Source: Amycolatopsis lexingtonensis
GTDB lineage: Bacteria > Actinomycetota > Actinomycetes > Mycobacteriales > Pseudonocardiaceae
Direction: 5' to 3'
Assembly: GCF_014873755.1 (NCBI RefSeq)
Contig: NZ_JADBEG010000001.1
Span: 2,296,501 to 2,360,500, forward strand
DNA: 64,000 nucleotides
Shown: positions 24,561 to 33,089 of the stretch, one piece after another
How positions within the stretch are numbered: position 1 is the stretch's first letter
Layout of the letters: each line of letters starts with the position of its first letter
Translations under genes and position numbers: made by a program
The notes under the pieces: generated by a model
What the model was told of the DNA's origin: nothing
Seen by the model: only the letters and a program-made list of their open reading frames with translations
Databases searched by the model: none

Positions 24561-24635
24561 GGGACGTGATCACCACGTGGCGGGACATCTTGGGACGTCC
24601 CTGGTACCGTCCAAGACGTCCCTACACGTCCCAAG
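24561..24635. promoter_or_regulatory. ACGTCCC repeat cluster: candidate operator of the AICE switch
   Basis: In the gap between the leftward core operon and the rightward regulator, the unit ACGTCCC or its complement occurs repeatedly: GGGACGT at 24561, a related GGGACAT at 24582, the palindrome GGGACGTCCC at 24592-24601, GACGTCCC at 24615, and ACGTCCCAAG at 24626-24635. CTTGGGACGT (24589-24598) and the last unit form a perfect 10-bp inverted repeat. The cluster ends 8 bp before the regulator's ATG, fitting autoregulation. Confidence 0.6.
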
Positions 24636-24643
24636 GGGTGCCG

Positions 24644-25387
24644 ATGCCGAACGAACGCCTGCGTGACGCGCTACTGCGCAACGGCCTGACGCTGGAGCAG
24701 GTCGCCAAGGCCGTCGGCGTCGATCAGAAGACCGTCGAGCGCTGGATCACCAAGAACCGGACGCCCTACCCCAAACACCGGCACAAGATCGCCGCCATGG
24801 CACGCGAGTCAGAGACCTACCTGTGGCCGGACTCGATCGCACCGGAGCGCAAAGCCGAGACAGCCGCCGCCGAGCTTGTGCAGGTCTTCCCGCACCGCAA
24901 CGCCGTCCCCGTCGAGCTGTGGGACCGGCTGATCAAGGAAGCATCGGACACCGTCGAGATCCTGGTCCACGCAGCGTTGTTCCTGGTCGAACGCCCACGA
25001 TTCATCAAGGACCTGACAGCCAAGGCAGCGGCCGGCGCTCGAATCCGGCTCGCGTTCGGAGACCCCGAGGGTGACAGCGTCGCCCTGCGCGGCAAGGAAG
25101 AGCAACTCGGCGACGGGACGCTTGCGGCGCGCATCCGCAACGCGCTCGCGTCCTACCGGCCGCTGGTTGGGGTCGATGGCATAGAGATGCGGTTCCACAA
25201 CACGACGCTCTACAACTCGATCTTCCGGTTCGACGACGAGATGATCATCAACACGCACGTGTACGGGTTCCAGGGAGCCCACGCCCCGTCCCTTCACCTG
25301 CGGAGACTGTCCGCCGGAGACCTCTTCGAGACCTACTCGGAGAGCTTCGAGTCAGTCTGGAACCTCGCCAAGCCGGCCACCTTCTAG
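24644..25387 (+). CDS. XRE-type regulator with phospholipase-D-like domain
   Basis: A 247-residue protein. The N-terminus is a helix-turn-helix (RLRDALLRNGLTLEQVAKAVGVDQKTVERWITKNRTPYPKHR). The C-terminal two-thirds resembles a PLD-like fold seen in AICE regulators (EILVHAALFLVERPRFIKDLTAKAAAGARIRLAFGDPEG ... GIEMRFHNTTLYNSIFRFDDEMIINTHVYG). A full HxKxxxxD catalytic motif is not obvious, so a ligand-sensing role is more likely than hydrolysis. It faces the pra operon across ACGTCCC repeats, the place that KorSA fills in pSAM2, so it is the likely repressor. It is followed 8 bp later by the NUDIX gene. Confidence 0.78.
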   Translation: MPNERLRDALLRNGLTLEQVAKAVGVDQKTVERWITKNRTPYPKHRHKIAAMARESETYLWPDSIAPERKAETAAAELVQVFPHRNAVPVELWDRLIKEASDTVEILVHAALFLVERPRFIKDLTAKAAAGARIRLAFGDPEGDSVALRGKEEQLGDGTLAARIRNALASYRPLVGVDGIEMRFHNTTLYNSIFRFDDEMIINTHVYGFQGAHAPSLHLRRLSAGDLFETYSESFESVWNLAKPATF

Positions 25388-25395
25388 GAGGCAGC

Positions 25396-25863
25396 ATGTC
25401 CCGAGTCGACTACTACAACGACCCGAACGCACCCAAGGCCAACAGCATCGCAGTAGCAGTGTCGGCGTTCATCCAGGACGACGAAGGCCGGATCCTGATG
25501 ATCAGGCGCACGGACAACGACCTGTACTCCATCCCAGGTGGCCAACTGGAGCTTGGCGAGACATTGGCCCAGGCTGCGGTCCGTGAGGTACGCGAGGAGA
25601 CCGGCATCGAGTGCCAGGTCACGGGAGTGATCGGTCTGTACTCCAACCCGAAGCACGTCATCGCCTACGACGATGGCGAAGTCCGCCAAGAGTTCTCTAT
25701 TTGTTTTCGAGCGTTGCCGGTAGGCGGAATCACTCGACGGAGCAACGAAAGCAGCGAAGTCCTTTGGATAAAACCGAAGGACCTGGAACAATTGGATATC
25801 CACGAGTCTATTAGGCTTAGGATTAATCACGCACTCGAAAGGGGCGATATCTACTTCAGCTAG
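25396..25863 (+). CDS. NUDIX hydrolase
   Basis: A 155-residue pyrophosphohydrolase. The Nudix box is complete: GGQLELGETLAQAAVREV followed by REETGIE, giving the metal-binding REVREE glutamates. The substrate (nucleoside diphosphate derivative) cannot be read. GGAGG lies 8 bp before the ATG. NUDIX genes next to the regulator are common in AICEs. From about base 25,690 the gene turns AT-richer than its first half, a possible recombination join with the right-hand cargo. Confidence 0.9.
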   Translation: MSRVDYYNDPNAPKANSIAVAVSAFIQDDEGRILMIRRTDNDLYSIPGGQLELGETLAQAAVREVREETGIECQVTGVIGLYSNPKHVIAYDDGEVRQEFSICFRALPVGGITRRSNESSEVLWIKPKDLEQLDIHESIRLRINHALERGDIYFS

Positions 25864-25891
25864 GCTCATCACCAAGCAGAGGACAAACGCC

Positions 25892-26698
25892 TTGCTTCCG
25901 ACGACATTTGCCCAGATAGCCGTACTATCACTACTTGTTATCCCAGGATTTGTCTACAATTCCACAAGGTCAAAATTCAGAGGACCGACGCCGGAGGATC
26001 GCGAGCTAGGAGTTCGGGTTCTGCGCGCCCTTGGCGTGTCAGCCGTTCTCGCACTGGTATACATCGCCCTACTGGGACGCTGGATGCGCCCAGACCTTGT
26101 CAACCCCGCCCACCTTTTGGACAGCCCTCGCCGCTCCGCCGCCAAAGCCCTTCTTCTGATCTTCATTATTCCAGCACTGCTAGGGATAACTTCACACGTC
26201 AACTGGGCCCACAGTAGAATTATCAAATTCCCATTATCCAAGAAACCTCGTTGGAACAGAGACAAATGGGTCGAATGGTGGAAGTTGACCTTTCGGTCAT
26301 ATAGTCCAACTCCGACCGCGTGGGACCACATGGGACCGAAGGTCGACGGATTCGTTAGAATCTTGACGAAAGATCAAGTTTGGATTGGCGGATACGCCTC
26401 TGCCCAGAAGTTTATCAGCGCCTACCCAGAAGGCAGAGAAATCTTTCTAGACTTCGCCTACGAAATGACCGCGGACGGAGAATTCGGCGAACCGATTCCA
26501 GACTCCGAGGGCGTCTGGATCAATTGCGCAGACGCTCTAGTCGTCCAGTTGATCTCGGCAAACTCCAACGACGACAGCGAGGATTTCGTCGAAGAGCAAC
26601 AGGAACCTAGCGCGGCCATGAGCAGGCTGGCACAACGAGGCCGCCTGTGGATAATGAACCATACAAAGGGACTTCGGAGGCGCAGTGACGAAGGGTGA
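25892..26698 (+). CDS. DUF6338-like membrane protein (cargo)
   Basis: A 268-residue protein with membrane helices near residues 5-22, 45-65 and 85-105, then a cytoplasmic domain. That domain has the DUF6338 pattern by memory: SPTPTAWDHMGPKVDGFVRI, KDQVWIGGYASAQKFISAYP, REIFLDFAYEM and GEPIPDSEGVWINCADALVVQLI. The start is TTG, chosen because the first helix begins there and no ATG is near. Function unknown; the neighbourhood of two tiny basic proteins on an AICE suggests a defence or competition module. GC content is low for this genome. Confidence 0.65.
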   Translation: MLPTTFAQIAVLSLLVIPGFVYNSTRSKFRGPTPEDRELGVRVLRALGVSAVLALVYIALLGRWMRPDLVNPAHLLDSPRRSAAKALLLIFIIPALLGITSHVNWAHSRIIKFPLSKKPRWNRDKWVEWWKLTFRSYSPTPTAWDHMGPKVDGFVRILTKDQVWIGGYASAQKFISAYPEGREIFLDFAYEMTADGEFGEPIPDSEGVWINCADALVVQLISANSNDDSEDFVEEQQEPSAAMSRLAQRGRLWIMNHTKGLRRRSDEG

Positions 26699-26852
26699 TC
26701 GAAACAAGAAGGTCGAAGACACCAAGAAGTGGTACGCGCCTCGAAGCGGCGGCTATACAAGTCGCTCAACACAGACAGGCGACGTTGCGAAGCAACCACC
26801 CCGCCCGCCGAAAGGCTCCGGTGGAATAGTAACCAAAAGAGGAACCAAGTAG
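26685..26852 (+). CDS. Tiny basic protein, first of a pair
   Basis: A 55-residue ORF starting at GTG with GGAGG four bases upstream. It overlaps the DUF6338-like gene's end by 14 bp. Lys/Arg-rich N-terminus (TKGDRNKKVEDTKKWYAPRSGGY) and a tail PPRPPKGSGGIVTKRGTK. The tail matches the next ORF's end in the pattern PKG-x-GGI-x(3)-[RK]G-[ST]-K. No known family. Confidence 0.6.
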   Translation: MTKGDRNKKVEDTKKWYAPRSGGYTSRSTQTGDVAKQPPRPPKGSGGIVTKRGTK

Positions 26853-26864
26853 AGGGGATATCCC

Positions 26865-27071
26865 ATGCCCAAAAAGGAAGGACGCCACGTCACAGGTGGC
26901 GGCTGGGTTGGCAAAGCACAACCCGCTTCACGCGATGCGAACGGAGCCCAAGGACAAAGCGGAAGTTCCGAAGAACGCGGTGGCTGGGTTTCATCAAATC
27001 CCCGCCCGACGACCCCACCAAAGGCACCAAAAGGTAAAGGTGGAATCTCTCCCGCCAAGGGTTCGAAGTAA
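26865..27071 (+). CDS. Tiny basic protein, second of a pair
   Basis: A 68-residue ORF, ATG with AGAGGGG eight bases upstream, 12 bp after the first tiny ORF. Gly-, Pro- and Lys-rich, with two GGW segments (TGGGWVGKA and ERGGWVSSN) and a tail PPKAPKGKGGISPAKGSK related to the first ORF's tail. Probably a diverged tandem duplicate; function unknown. Confidence 0.6.
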   Translation: MPKKEGRHVTGGGWVGKAQPASRDANGAQGQSGSSEERGGWVSSNPRPTTPPKAPKGKGGISPAKGSK

Positions 27072-27326
27072 GCGGCTCTCAGCGACCTTGCCGAACTTGG
27101 CTCTACTGGATCAAGGCGCCGCCGCTGGCGGCGCGCACGTCACCGTCCGCACGGCGAACCTGCCCAGGCGACACGCCGACCTGCCGCTCCGCTCCGGCCG
27201 GCGGCCGCCGGGCAGGCCCGCCGATCCGTTAGCAGCGCACGCGCGCCGCCAACGGGACTCCCACATGCCTAGGAAGCCCAGCCGCACCGACCGTCCTGCC
27301 TCTCTACTACCAGCGAAAGCACCAGG

Positions 27327-27614
27327 TCACTGGACTCGCCGACTCCTTGGCTCGACCAGCCAACCCCGCACTTCGCTGTCGTCGTGCAGGTAGTCGCCGC
27401 CAGACCCGTCATGTAGATCGATTCCGTGGAGCAGATCCAAGGCCCACAAGCTCAGCTCATCCCACGAGAGACCGTCATCCGTCCGCCACCGTCCAGCCCA
27501 TCGGTCGACCGCGTCACGGCTCATTCGGCCATCAAGAAGCGCAACGAAGTGCGCCTCAATCTCGTCCAAGTCCGGCTGCGTACCAGCGATCATGCGTCGA
27601 CCGTACCGCGTCAT
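27327..27614 (-). CDS. Hypothetical protein near attR
   Basis: A 95-residue acidic protein. The core DLDEIEAHFVALLDGRMSRDAVDRWAGRWRTDDGLSWDELSLWALDLLHGIDLHDG looks well formed and is predicted helical; no family recognised. Other ATGs at 27632 and 27593 are possible and none has a clear ribosome-binding site. It reads leftward, opposite to the cargo genes. Confidence 0.5.
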   Translation of the reverse strand: MTRYGRRMIAGTQPDLDEIEAHFVALLDGRMSRDAVDRWAGRWRTDDGLSWDELSLWALDLLHGIDLHDGSGGDYLHDDSEVRGWLVEPRSRRVQ

Positions 27615-27897
27615 GCCAGCTGACGACATCACCGGACGCTAAAGCGCCGGACCACAGCCACCCGCCGCTCAGCTCCCCACCTGAGGTCCAAAAGCAGTGG
27701 TCACCAGCGGCTGTCCTCGCCTCCGATTCTCTAACGCCGAGCCACCCGCATCAAGGCGGGAAAGATGCCTTGACACGGCCGTCTCAACGCTAGGAGCCGC
27801 ATGGGCGAGAACGACGACCAAGACCAGGACTTCCGCTCGGGAGGCCCGCCGGCCGCCAGCAGGACCGAACCAACTCACCCTCTGGACCTGGGCGGAG

Positions 27898-27919
27898 CTG
27901 GGGACCACGTGGGGACCAC
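27898..27919 (+). repeat. Right subterminal repeat, candidate integrase arm-type site
   Basis: Matches the left copy (15776-15797) at 21 of 22 positions in direct orientation and lies 95 bp inside the attR core. Directly after it, ACACGTGGTCC adds an inverted half. See the left copy for the argument. Confidence 0.5.
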
Positions 27920-28013
27920 ACGTGGTCCGCGCCCTTGAACGAACCGCATGTGAGCGAACTTCAGGTGATCTTGCGAACCGCCGCTGACCTGTGGAAACCG
28001 CTACTCCAACGTC

Positions 28014-28059
28014 CTGGGGGTCAAGGGGTCGCAGGTTCAAATCCTGTCAGCCCGACGGA
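28014..28059 (+). repeat. attR core (46-bp direct repeat)
   Basis: Exact copy of 15639-15684: the 3' part of tRNA-Pro from the anticodon loop plus four bases. It has no 5' tRNA half and is not a functional tRNA. Confidence 0.93.
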
Positions 28060-28060
28060 A

Positions 28061-28092
28061 AAGCCACGTTTACGCACGCAGACGTGGCTTTC
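28061..28092 (+). terminator. Ancestral tRNA-Pro terminator, displaced by the insertion
   Basis: AAGCCACGT and ACGTGGCTT form a 9-bp stem with a 12-nt loop, starting right after attR. Without the element this hairpin would directly follow tRNA-Pro, so it is most simply the original terminator, now 12.4 kb away. Confidence 0.65.
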
Positions 28093-28201
28093 GTCGTCTC
28101 CGGGGTCCGTCCAGGCCGACAACCTCCTGAGTACCTTCCGTACCCCTCCCCCTCCCTCGATGAGCGCTACCGTCGGCGCACCCGGGATACCCAGGAGGGT
28201 C

Positions 28202-29188
28202 ATGCTCGACATCATCGGTCTCCGCGAAGCCGACCTCGACGTCTACCAAGTCTTCGCCGGCTCCGGATCGATGACCTCCGCCCAGCTTCGCGAAGCCACC
28301 GGGCTCTCCGACGAACAGCTCCGCCCCATCCTCCGGCTCCTCACCCGCAAAGGTCTCCTCGCCCGCCTGCCCGGCACCCCCAAGGCCTACGCCGCCGTGC
28401 GGCCGGAAGTTGCCATTGGGGCCATGCTCAGCCGCAAACAGCAAGAACTCGCCGCTGCCAGGGTGATTGCCGAACGGCTTGAAGAACGGTTCCGGGAAGC
28501 GCCCGCGCAACACCCCGTCGACCTCATCGAAGTCGTCCACGGCACTGAACGCATCGCCGAACGGGCCGACGGACTGCTCCGGCAAGCGAAACAAGAAGTC
28601 ACCTTCATCGACAAGCCCCCGTACGCCCAGCCGCCCACCGTTCTACACCCCGCCGAACGGGAGCTGCTCGAGCGTGGTGTGCGGTTTCGCGGTGTCTACG
28701 ACCGCAGTGCGCTCGAACTGCACGATCTTCCCACCGACCTCGAAGCCGGGCTCGTGCTCGGCGAGGAGGCCCGGGTCGTGCCCGAAGCGCCGCTCAAAAT
28801 GATTCTCGTCGACCGGGACTTCGGGCTCGTGCCACTGCGAACAGACCTGCCGGAGATCCGCACCGCCCTCGTCATCCGGCGCTGCGCCTTGCTCGACGCG
28901 CTCAGTGCGCTCTTCACCCTGCTCTGGCGCGAAGGCCTCCCCCTGCGCCTCCCCGCGGCCGAGCAGCCGGGCGTCCTCTCCTTCGACGACGCCCGGCTGC
29001 TCGCCCTGCTCACCACCGGCCTGCCCGATCGCAGCATCGCCAAGCAGCTCGGCATGAGCTACCGGACCTTCCAGCGCCGGCTGCAGAACCTCATGACCCA
29101 GCTCGGGGCCGGCACCCGGTTCCAAGCCGGACTGCAGGCCGCCGCTCGGGGGTGGGTTGCGCTGCCTCGGCCTGACGTCAGTGAGTGA
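28202..29188 (+). CDS. TrmB/LuxR-type transcriptional regulator
   Basis: A 328-residue regulator with two DNA-binding modules. The N-terminus is a TrmB-like winged helix (GLREADLDVYQVFAGSGSMTSAQLREATGLSDEQLRPILRLLTRKGLL). The middle has a PLD-like TrmB sensor region (QEVTFIDKPPYAQPP ... RGVRFRGVYDRSALE). The C-terminus is a LuxR helix-turn-helix (LLALLTTGLPDRSIAKQLGMSYRTFQRRLQNLMTQLGAGTRFQAGLQA). The ATG at 28202 has AGGAGG only 3 nt upstream; an ATG 43 bp earlier is out of a good context. It is convergent with the subtilisin gene, overlapping by 11 bp, and may control it. Confidence 0.82.
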   Translation: MLDIIGLREADLDVYQVFAGSGSMTSAQLREATGLSDEQLRPILRLLTRKGLLARLPGTPKAYAAVRPEVAIGAMLSRKQQELAAARVIAERLEERFREAPAQHPVDLIEVVHGTERIAERADGLLRQAKQEVTFIDKPPYAQPPTVLHPAERELLERGVRFRGVYDRSALELHDLPTDLEAGLVLGEEARVVPEAPLKMILVDRDFGLVPLRTDLPEIRTALVIRRCALLDALSALFTLLWREGLPLRLPAAEQPGVLSFDDARLLALLTTGLPDRSIAKQLGMSYRTFQRRLQNLMTQLGAGTRFQAGLQAAARGWVALPRPDVSE

Positions 29189-32100
29189 GTGCGTACGCCC
29201 GCTGGATCGTCTGCGTGACCGTGTTGCCCGAGCTGTCCCGTGCTTCCGTGCGCAGCCAGACGTAGTCGCCGGTCGGCTGGTCTACCGTGACCGTCCACAC
29301 CGGACCGCCGGACGGCTTGGCGGCCGCCGGGGTCCACGTGCGGCCTTCGTCCACTGAGGACGACACCCGCAGCTGGGTCACCGGACCGCCGCCGCGTGCA
29401 CCTGAATGGGACGACGCCGCGATGTCGAACGTGAACGACGGGCCGGGTGCCCGGTTGGCCGGGTCGAGCGGGAACCGGTAGTCCAGCTGGATCAGCGGCT
29501 GGAAGGAGCACGCGGCGCCAGCCGGGTAGCAGGTGAAACCCGCGGGTGGCGCCGCGCTCGAACGCTCCGAGGTGAACGTCCACGACGTGTCCGTCCGCGG
29601 CGAGTGCTGGAACAGGACGCCGCTGGGGGTGCCGACCTGGGATTGGGGCGGCATCACGTCGGTGACGTCCAGGCGGTAGGCCGCGCGCTCCGGGGCGAGC
29701 CGGAACACCGGGAACAGCGCCAGTGGATCGTCCGCATTGGACCTCGGGACTTCGTGGCCGTCGCGGAACAGGCGCGCCGTCGTGCCCGTGAAGTACCGGG
29801 CGTTCTCGTACGGGCTCGCGTAGTGCGCGCCGTCGGTCCACTGCAGCGCCGGGACGAACAGGTCCGGGTCCTGGCCGCCGCGGCAGAACGAGCAGAGCAC
29901 CGTCCAGCCGGCCGCCGTCGCCGGGTAGCGGGCCGGGTGGTCGGGTGGGAGTTCCACCGCCGTGCTGTGGAGCGCCGCGCGGAACCAGTGCTCGTCCGGC
30001 CTTGTCCGCTCGCCCGCGCGGTAGGCACCCTGCGCGTTCATCGCCATCGACGCCCGCCTGCCCGCCGCGTCGTTGCCGGACAGCGTCACGACCCGCTTCC
30101 ACACCAGCCGGTCGTCCCCCGGTCCGGTGTACTCCGTCCACGAGCCCGGCACCGGGATCTTCGTGCCCTGCACCAGCTGCGTCTTCCACGAGCCGGTCGG
30201 GAACGCGTACCAGTTCTTCTGCCCGCTCAAGCCCGGCCGGTCGGCGTGGTAGGTCGTCTTCGTCGCGACCAGCGCCGCCCGGTCGACCCGCCGCACGAGG
30301 TCCTTCGGGACGCCGTTGCGCTCGAAGTAGCTCAGGTTGTACATCGCGTCGGGAGCCGCGCGCACCACCAGGTGCACCGACGCCGCCGCTCGCAGCGCCT
30401 CACCCTGCTCGGAACCCAGGGACAACGTCGGCACCACCGCGCTCGTGAGCCCCGGGATCGGCGCCGCGCCCGCGTACGGGAGCATGACGACACCACCCCC
30501 GGCGGCTACGACACGCGCCGCGTTCGACGCGCCGGCCGCGACGTCGTCGGGCGAACCCGCCGGGATCCGCACCAGGACGGCCTTTCCGCGGACGTCCGTG
30601 GCGGGCAGGTCGGCCGCGTCCGCAAACACGAGCGGCAGCGTGCGTTCACCCGGCAGTTTCGCCGTGAGGGACGGGACGTCGTACGCGGGGTTCAACACCG
30701 TCTGGCCCGCCCTGAGGTCGACCGCCGCCGAAGACAGGACCGCGCTGTCCTGCAACGAGATCGTGCCGGTCGCCGTGGCGGCCGCCGGGGCGACCCGGAC
30801 CTCCCACGCGGATCCGCCAGTCGACAGCCCCGCTTCGCCGATGTACCCGTTCGTGCTCGCGGACGGGGGAATCACCCGGCGCAGCATCACCGTGCGGTCC
30901 CGCAGATCGGCCGGTTCGGGCATGGAGAAGCCGGCCGGGACGGCGGTCGCCGCGTTCAGGGTGATCTCCACCGGACCGGACACCGCGACCCCGGCCGCGC
31001 TGACGGCCGACCAGCGGCGCGTCGTCGCGTCACGCTCGACGACCCAGCCGAGGGCCGAGTACCGGCCGGCGGGCACGGCGACCCGGCCGACCCCACCCAC
31101 CAGGTCGACCTGCTGGCTGACCTGGTCGAGGAAGGGGTCGTTGCGGTTCGCGCCGCCCCCGCTGTCGTCGATCAGCTGCGCCGAGGCCAGCTCCGCGGGC
31201 TTGCCCGCCGAGTCCAGTACCCGCAGCGTCACCGGGGCCAGTACCGCCGCGTTGTACGCGCTCACGGCGGTCCGCACCGCGCTGCCGTCCGCGGTCGTGG
31301 CGAGCACCGAGCCGCCGTAGACCCCGGCCGTGCCCTGGTTCGGATCTTCGCTCAGCTCCACGGACTTCGTGGATTTCGGCGGGACGGACACGGTCGTGCC
31401 CGACAGCCGCATCCCGGGCAGCGGGCCGGCCTGGTCGTCCCACGGGCGCACCTGGAGCTTCAGGCTGAGTTCCAGCGGCCGGTCCCCGGTGTTGGCGTAC
31501 GTCAGCGTCCGGACGACCGGCGCCGCGGCCGTGCGCTCGGTGCGGCCGAAGCTCGCCACCGCCGTGCCGCTGGCGTCCTGCGACACCGCGCGGGCGATGT
31601 CCAGCAGGCCGGCACCCTGCTCGTACCACCGCAGGCCGACGTCCTTGGCCGTGCTGACCAGCGTGTTCTTCAGCGCTTCCCCCGACAGGTCCGGGTGCTG
31701 CTGCAGCAGGATCGCCGCCGCGCCCGCGACGTGCGGGGTCGCCATCGACGTGCCGGACACCCGCGTGTAGAAGTCGTCGACCGGGTCGCCCAGCGACGTG
31801 CCGGCCGCGCGGGCGGCGGCGATGCCGACGCCCGGCGCGGAGATCTCCGGCTTCACCACCGCGTCGCGCAGGCGCGGGCCACGGCTGCTGAACCACGCCA
31901 GGGTGTTGTCGCGGTCGAGCGCGCCCACGGTCAGCGCCGACGACGCCGAGCCCGGTGTCGTGACCGTCCGGTCGCCCGGGCCCGCGTTGCCCGCGGCGAC
32001 CACGAACAGCGTGCCGTTCTTCGCCGAGAGCGTGTCGAGCTGCTGGCTCAGCGGGTCGAAGCCGTCGCTGACCCCGGCGCCCAGGCTCAGGTTGACGATC

Positions 32101-33089
32101 TTCGCGCCCTGCGCCACGGCCCAGTCGATCCCGGCCATCACCTGCGCGGTGTCCCCTTCGCCCGAGGCGTCGAAGACCTTGGCCACGACCAGTTTCGCGT
32201 CCGGCGCGACGCCCTTGAAGCGCCCGCCGGAGGCCGCGCCGGTGCCGCTGATGATCGACGCGACGTGCGTGCCGTGGCCGTGGCGATCGACGACGTCGCC
32301 TTCCCCGCTGAAGTCGGCGGCGGCGGTCGTCTTGCCCACCAGGTCGGGGTGCTGCGCGTCGATACCGGTGTCGACGACGGCGACCGTCGTCCCGGCGCCG
32401 GTCAGGCCGCGCTGCCACGCGGCCGGCGCGCCCACCTGCGCGGTGCTGCGGTCCAGCGCCACGCGGACCTTGCGGTCGAGGCGGACGTCGGAAATCCCCG
32501 CCGCCAGCGCGGGTTTGCCCGCGGGGTCGCGGGTCACCAGTGCGTGCCAGAAGTCGGCCGCGCCGGCCTTTTCGACGTGCAGGCCGACGCCGTTGGCCGT
32601 GGTCAGCGGGATGCGGTGGTTCGTGCGCGGGAGTGCCTTCGCCTTGGCGTCGAGCGCCGGCGCGGAGAAGGCCGTGCGGCCGTAGCGGGCGATGACCGGG
32701 ATGGTCGCGGACGCGGTGTCGTCGCGGCCGTCCTCGACGAGTTCGGTGAGGTTGAACAGGTCGCGGTTCAGCGCGCCGCTGGTGATCAGCGGGAGTGCGT
32801 CCGAGGGGTAGACGAGCAGGCCTTCGGCCGTCGTCGTGAGGTGGAACGCGGGCCGCGGCCGGTCCGGGCGGAGCGCCGGTTCGACCTGGGCGGTGCGGTG
32901 GCCAGCGCCGTCCTGTTCGTAGGTGACCACGTCGCCGGTGAGCAATGTGACGTGGTGGACGGTGGGTGCTGCCGCGGGCGGGGCGGCGGCAACGGCTGCG
33001 GCAGCGGTTTCCGGTACGGGCAGGAGGGACAGGACGATCGCGGCGACGACGGTCAGGTGCTTTCGCCGGTGAGGGGAACGCGGGGACAT
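29178..33089 (-). CDS. Large secreted subtilisin-like serine protease (S8)
   Basis: A 1303-residue exported protease. A signal peptide (HLTVVAAIVLSLLPVPETAAAA) is followed by a propeptide and a peptidase S8 domain (about residues 225-520) with catalytic Asp in VAVVDTGIDAQHPDL, His in RHGHGTHVASIISG and Ser in SGTSMATPHVAG. The long C-terminal region is beta-rich, including a PA-like segment (GKAVLVRIPAGSPDDV), and ends with an immunoglobulin-like domain (PVTQLRVSSSVDEGRTW). The start at 33089 is chosen because the signal peptide begins there; longer upstream reading is low-complexity. It is convergent with the TrmB/LuxR-type gene. Confidence 0.9.
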   Translation of the reverse strand: MSPRSPHRRKHLTVVAAIVLSLLPVPETAAAAVAAAPPAAAPTVHHVTLLTGDVVTYEQDGAGHRTAQVEPALRPDRPRPAFHLTTTAEGLLVYPSDALPLITSGALNRDLFNLTELVEDGRDDTASATIPVIARYGRTAFSAPALDAKAKALPRTNHRIPLTTANGVGLHVEKAGAADFWHALVTRDPAGKPALAAGISDVRLDRKVRVALDRSTAQVGAPAAWQRGLTGAGTTVAVVDTGIDAQHPDLVGKTTAAADFSGEGDVVDRHGHGTHVASIISGTGAASGGRFKGVAPDAKLVVAKVFDASGEGDTAQVMAGIDWAVAQGAKIVNLSLGAGVSDGFDPLSQQLDTLSAKNGTLFVVAAGNAGPGDRTVTTPGSASSALTVGALDRDNTLAWFSSRGPRLRDAVVKPEISAPGVGIAAARAAGTSLGDPVDDFYTRVSGTSMATPHVAGAAAILLQQHPDLSGEALKNTLVSTAKDVGLRWYEQGAGLLDIARAVSQDASGTAVASFGRTERTAAAPVVRTLTYANTGDRPLELSLKLQVRPWDDQAGPLPGMRLSGTTVSVPPKSTKSVELSEDPNQGTAGVYGGSVLATTADGSAVRTAVSAYNAAVLAPVTLRVLDSAGKPAELASAQLIDDSGGGANRNDPFLDQVSQQVDLVGGVGRVAVPAGRYSALGWVVERDATTRRWSAVSAAGVAVSGPVEITLNAATAVPAGFSMPEPADLRDRTVMLRRVIPPSASTNGYIGEAGLSTGGSAWEVRVAPAAATATGTISLQDSAVLSSAAVDLRAGQTVLNPAYDVPSLTAKLPGERTLPLVFADAADLPATDVRGKAVLVRIPAGSPDDVAAGASNAARVVAAGGGVVMLPYAGAAPIPGLTSAVVPTLSLGSEQGEALRAAASVHLVVRAAPDAMYNLSYFERNGVPKDLVRRVDRAALVATKTTYHADRPGLSGQKNWYAFPTGSWKTQLVQGTKIPVPGSWTEYTGPGDDRLVWKRVVTLSGNDAAGRRASMAMNAQGAYRAGERTRPDEHWFRAALHSTAVELPPDHPARYPATAAGWTVLCSFCRGGQDPDLFVPALQWTDGAHYASPYENARYFTGTTARLFRDGHEVPRSNADDPLALFPVFRLAPERAAYRLDVTDVMPPQSQVGTPSGVLFQHSPRTDTSWTFTSERSSAAPPAGFTCYPAGAACSFQPLIQLDYRFPLDPANRAPGPSFTFDIAASSHSGARGGGPVTQLRVSSSVDEGRTWTPAAAKPSGGPVWTVTVDQPTGDYVWLRTEARDSSGNTVTQTIQRAYALTH

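Noticed and set aside
27669..28040. Leftward 123-residue ORF at the right end of the AICE
   Set aside because: Starts with the antisense tRNA-type string NLRPLDP and has Arg/Ser/Val-rich random composition; no coupling or ribosome-binding site.
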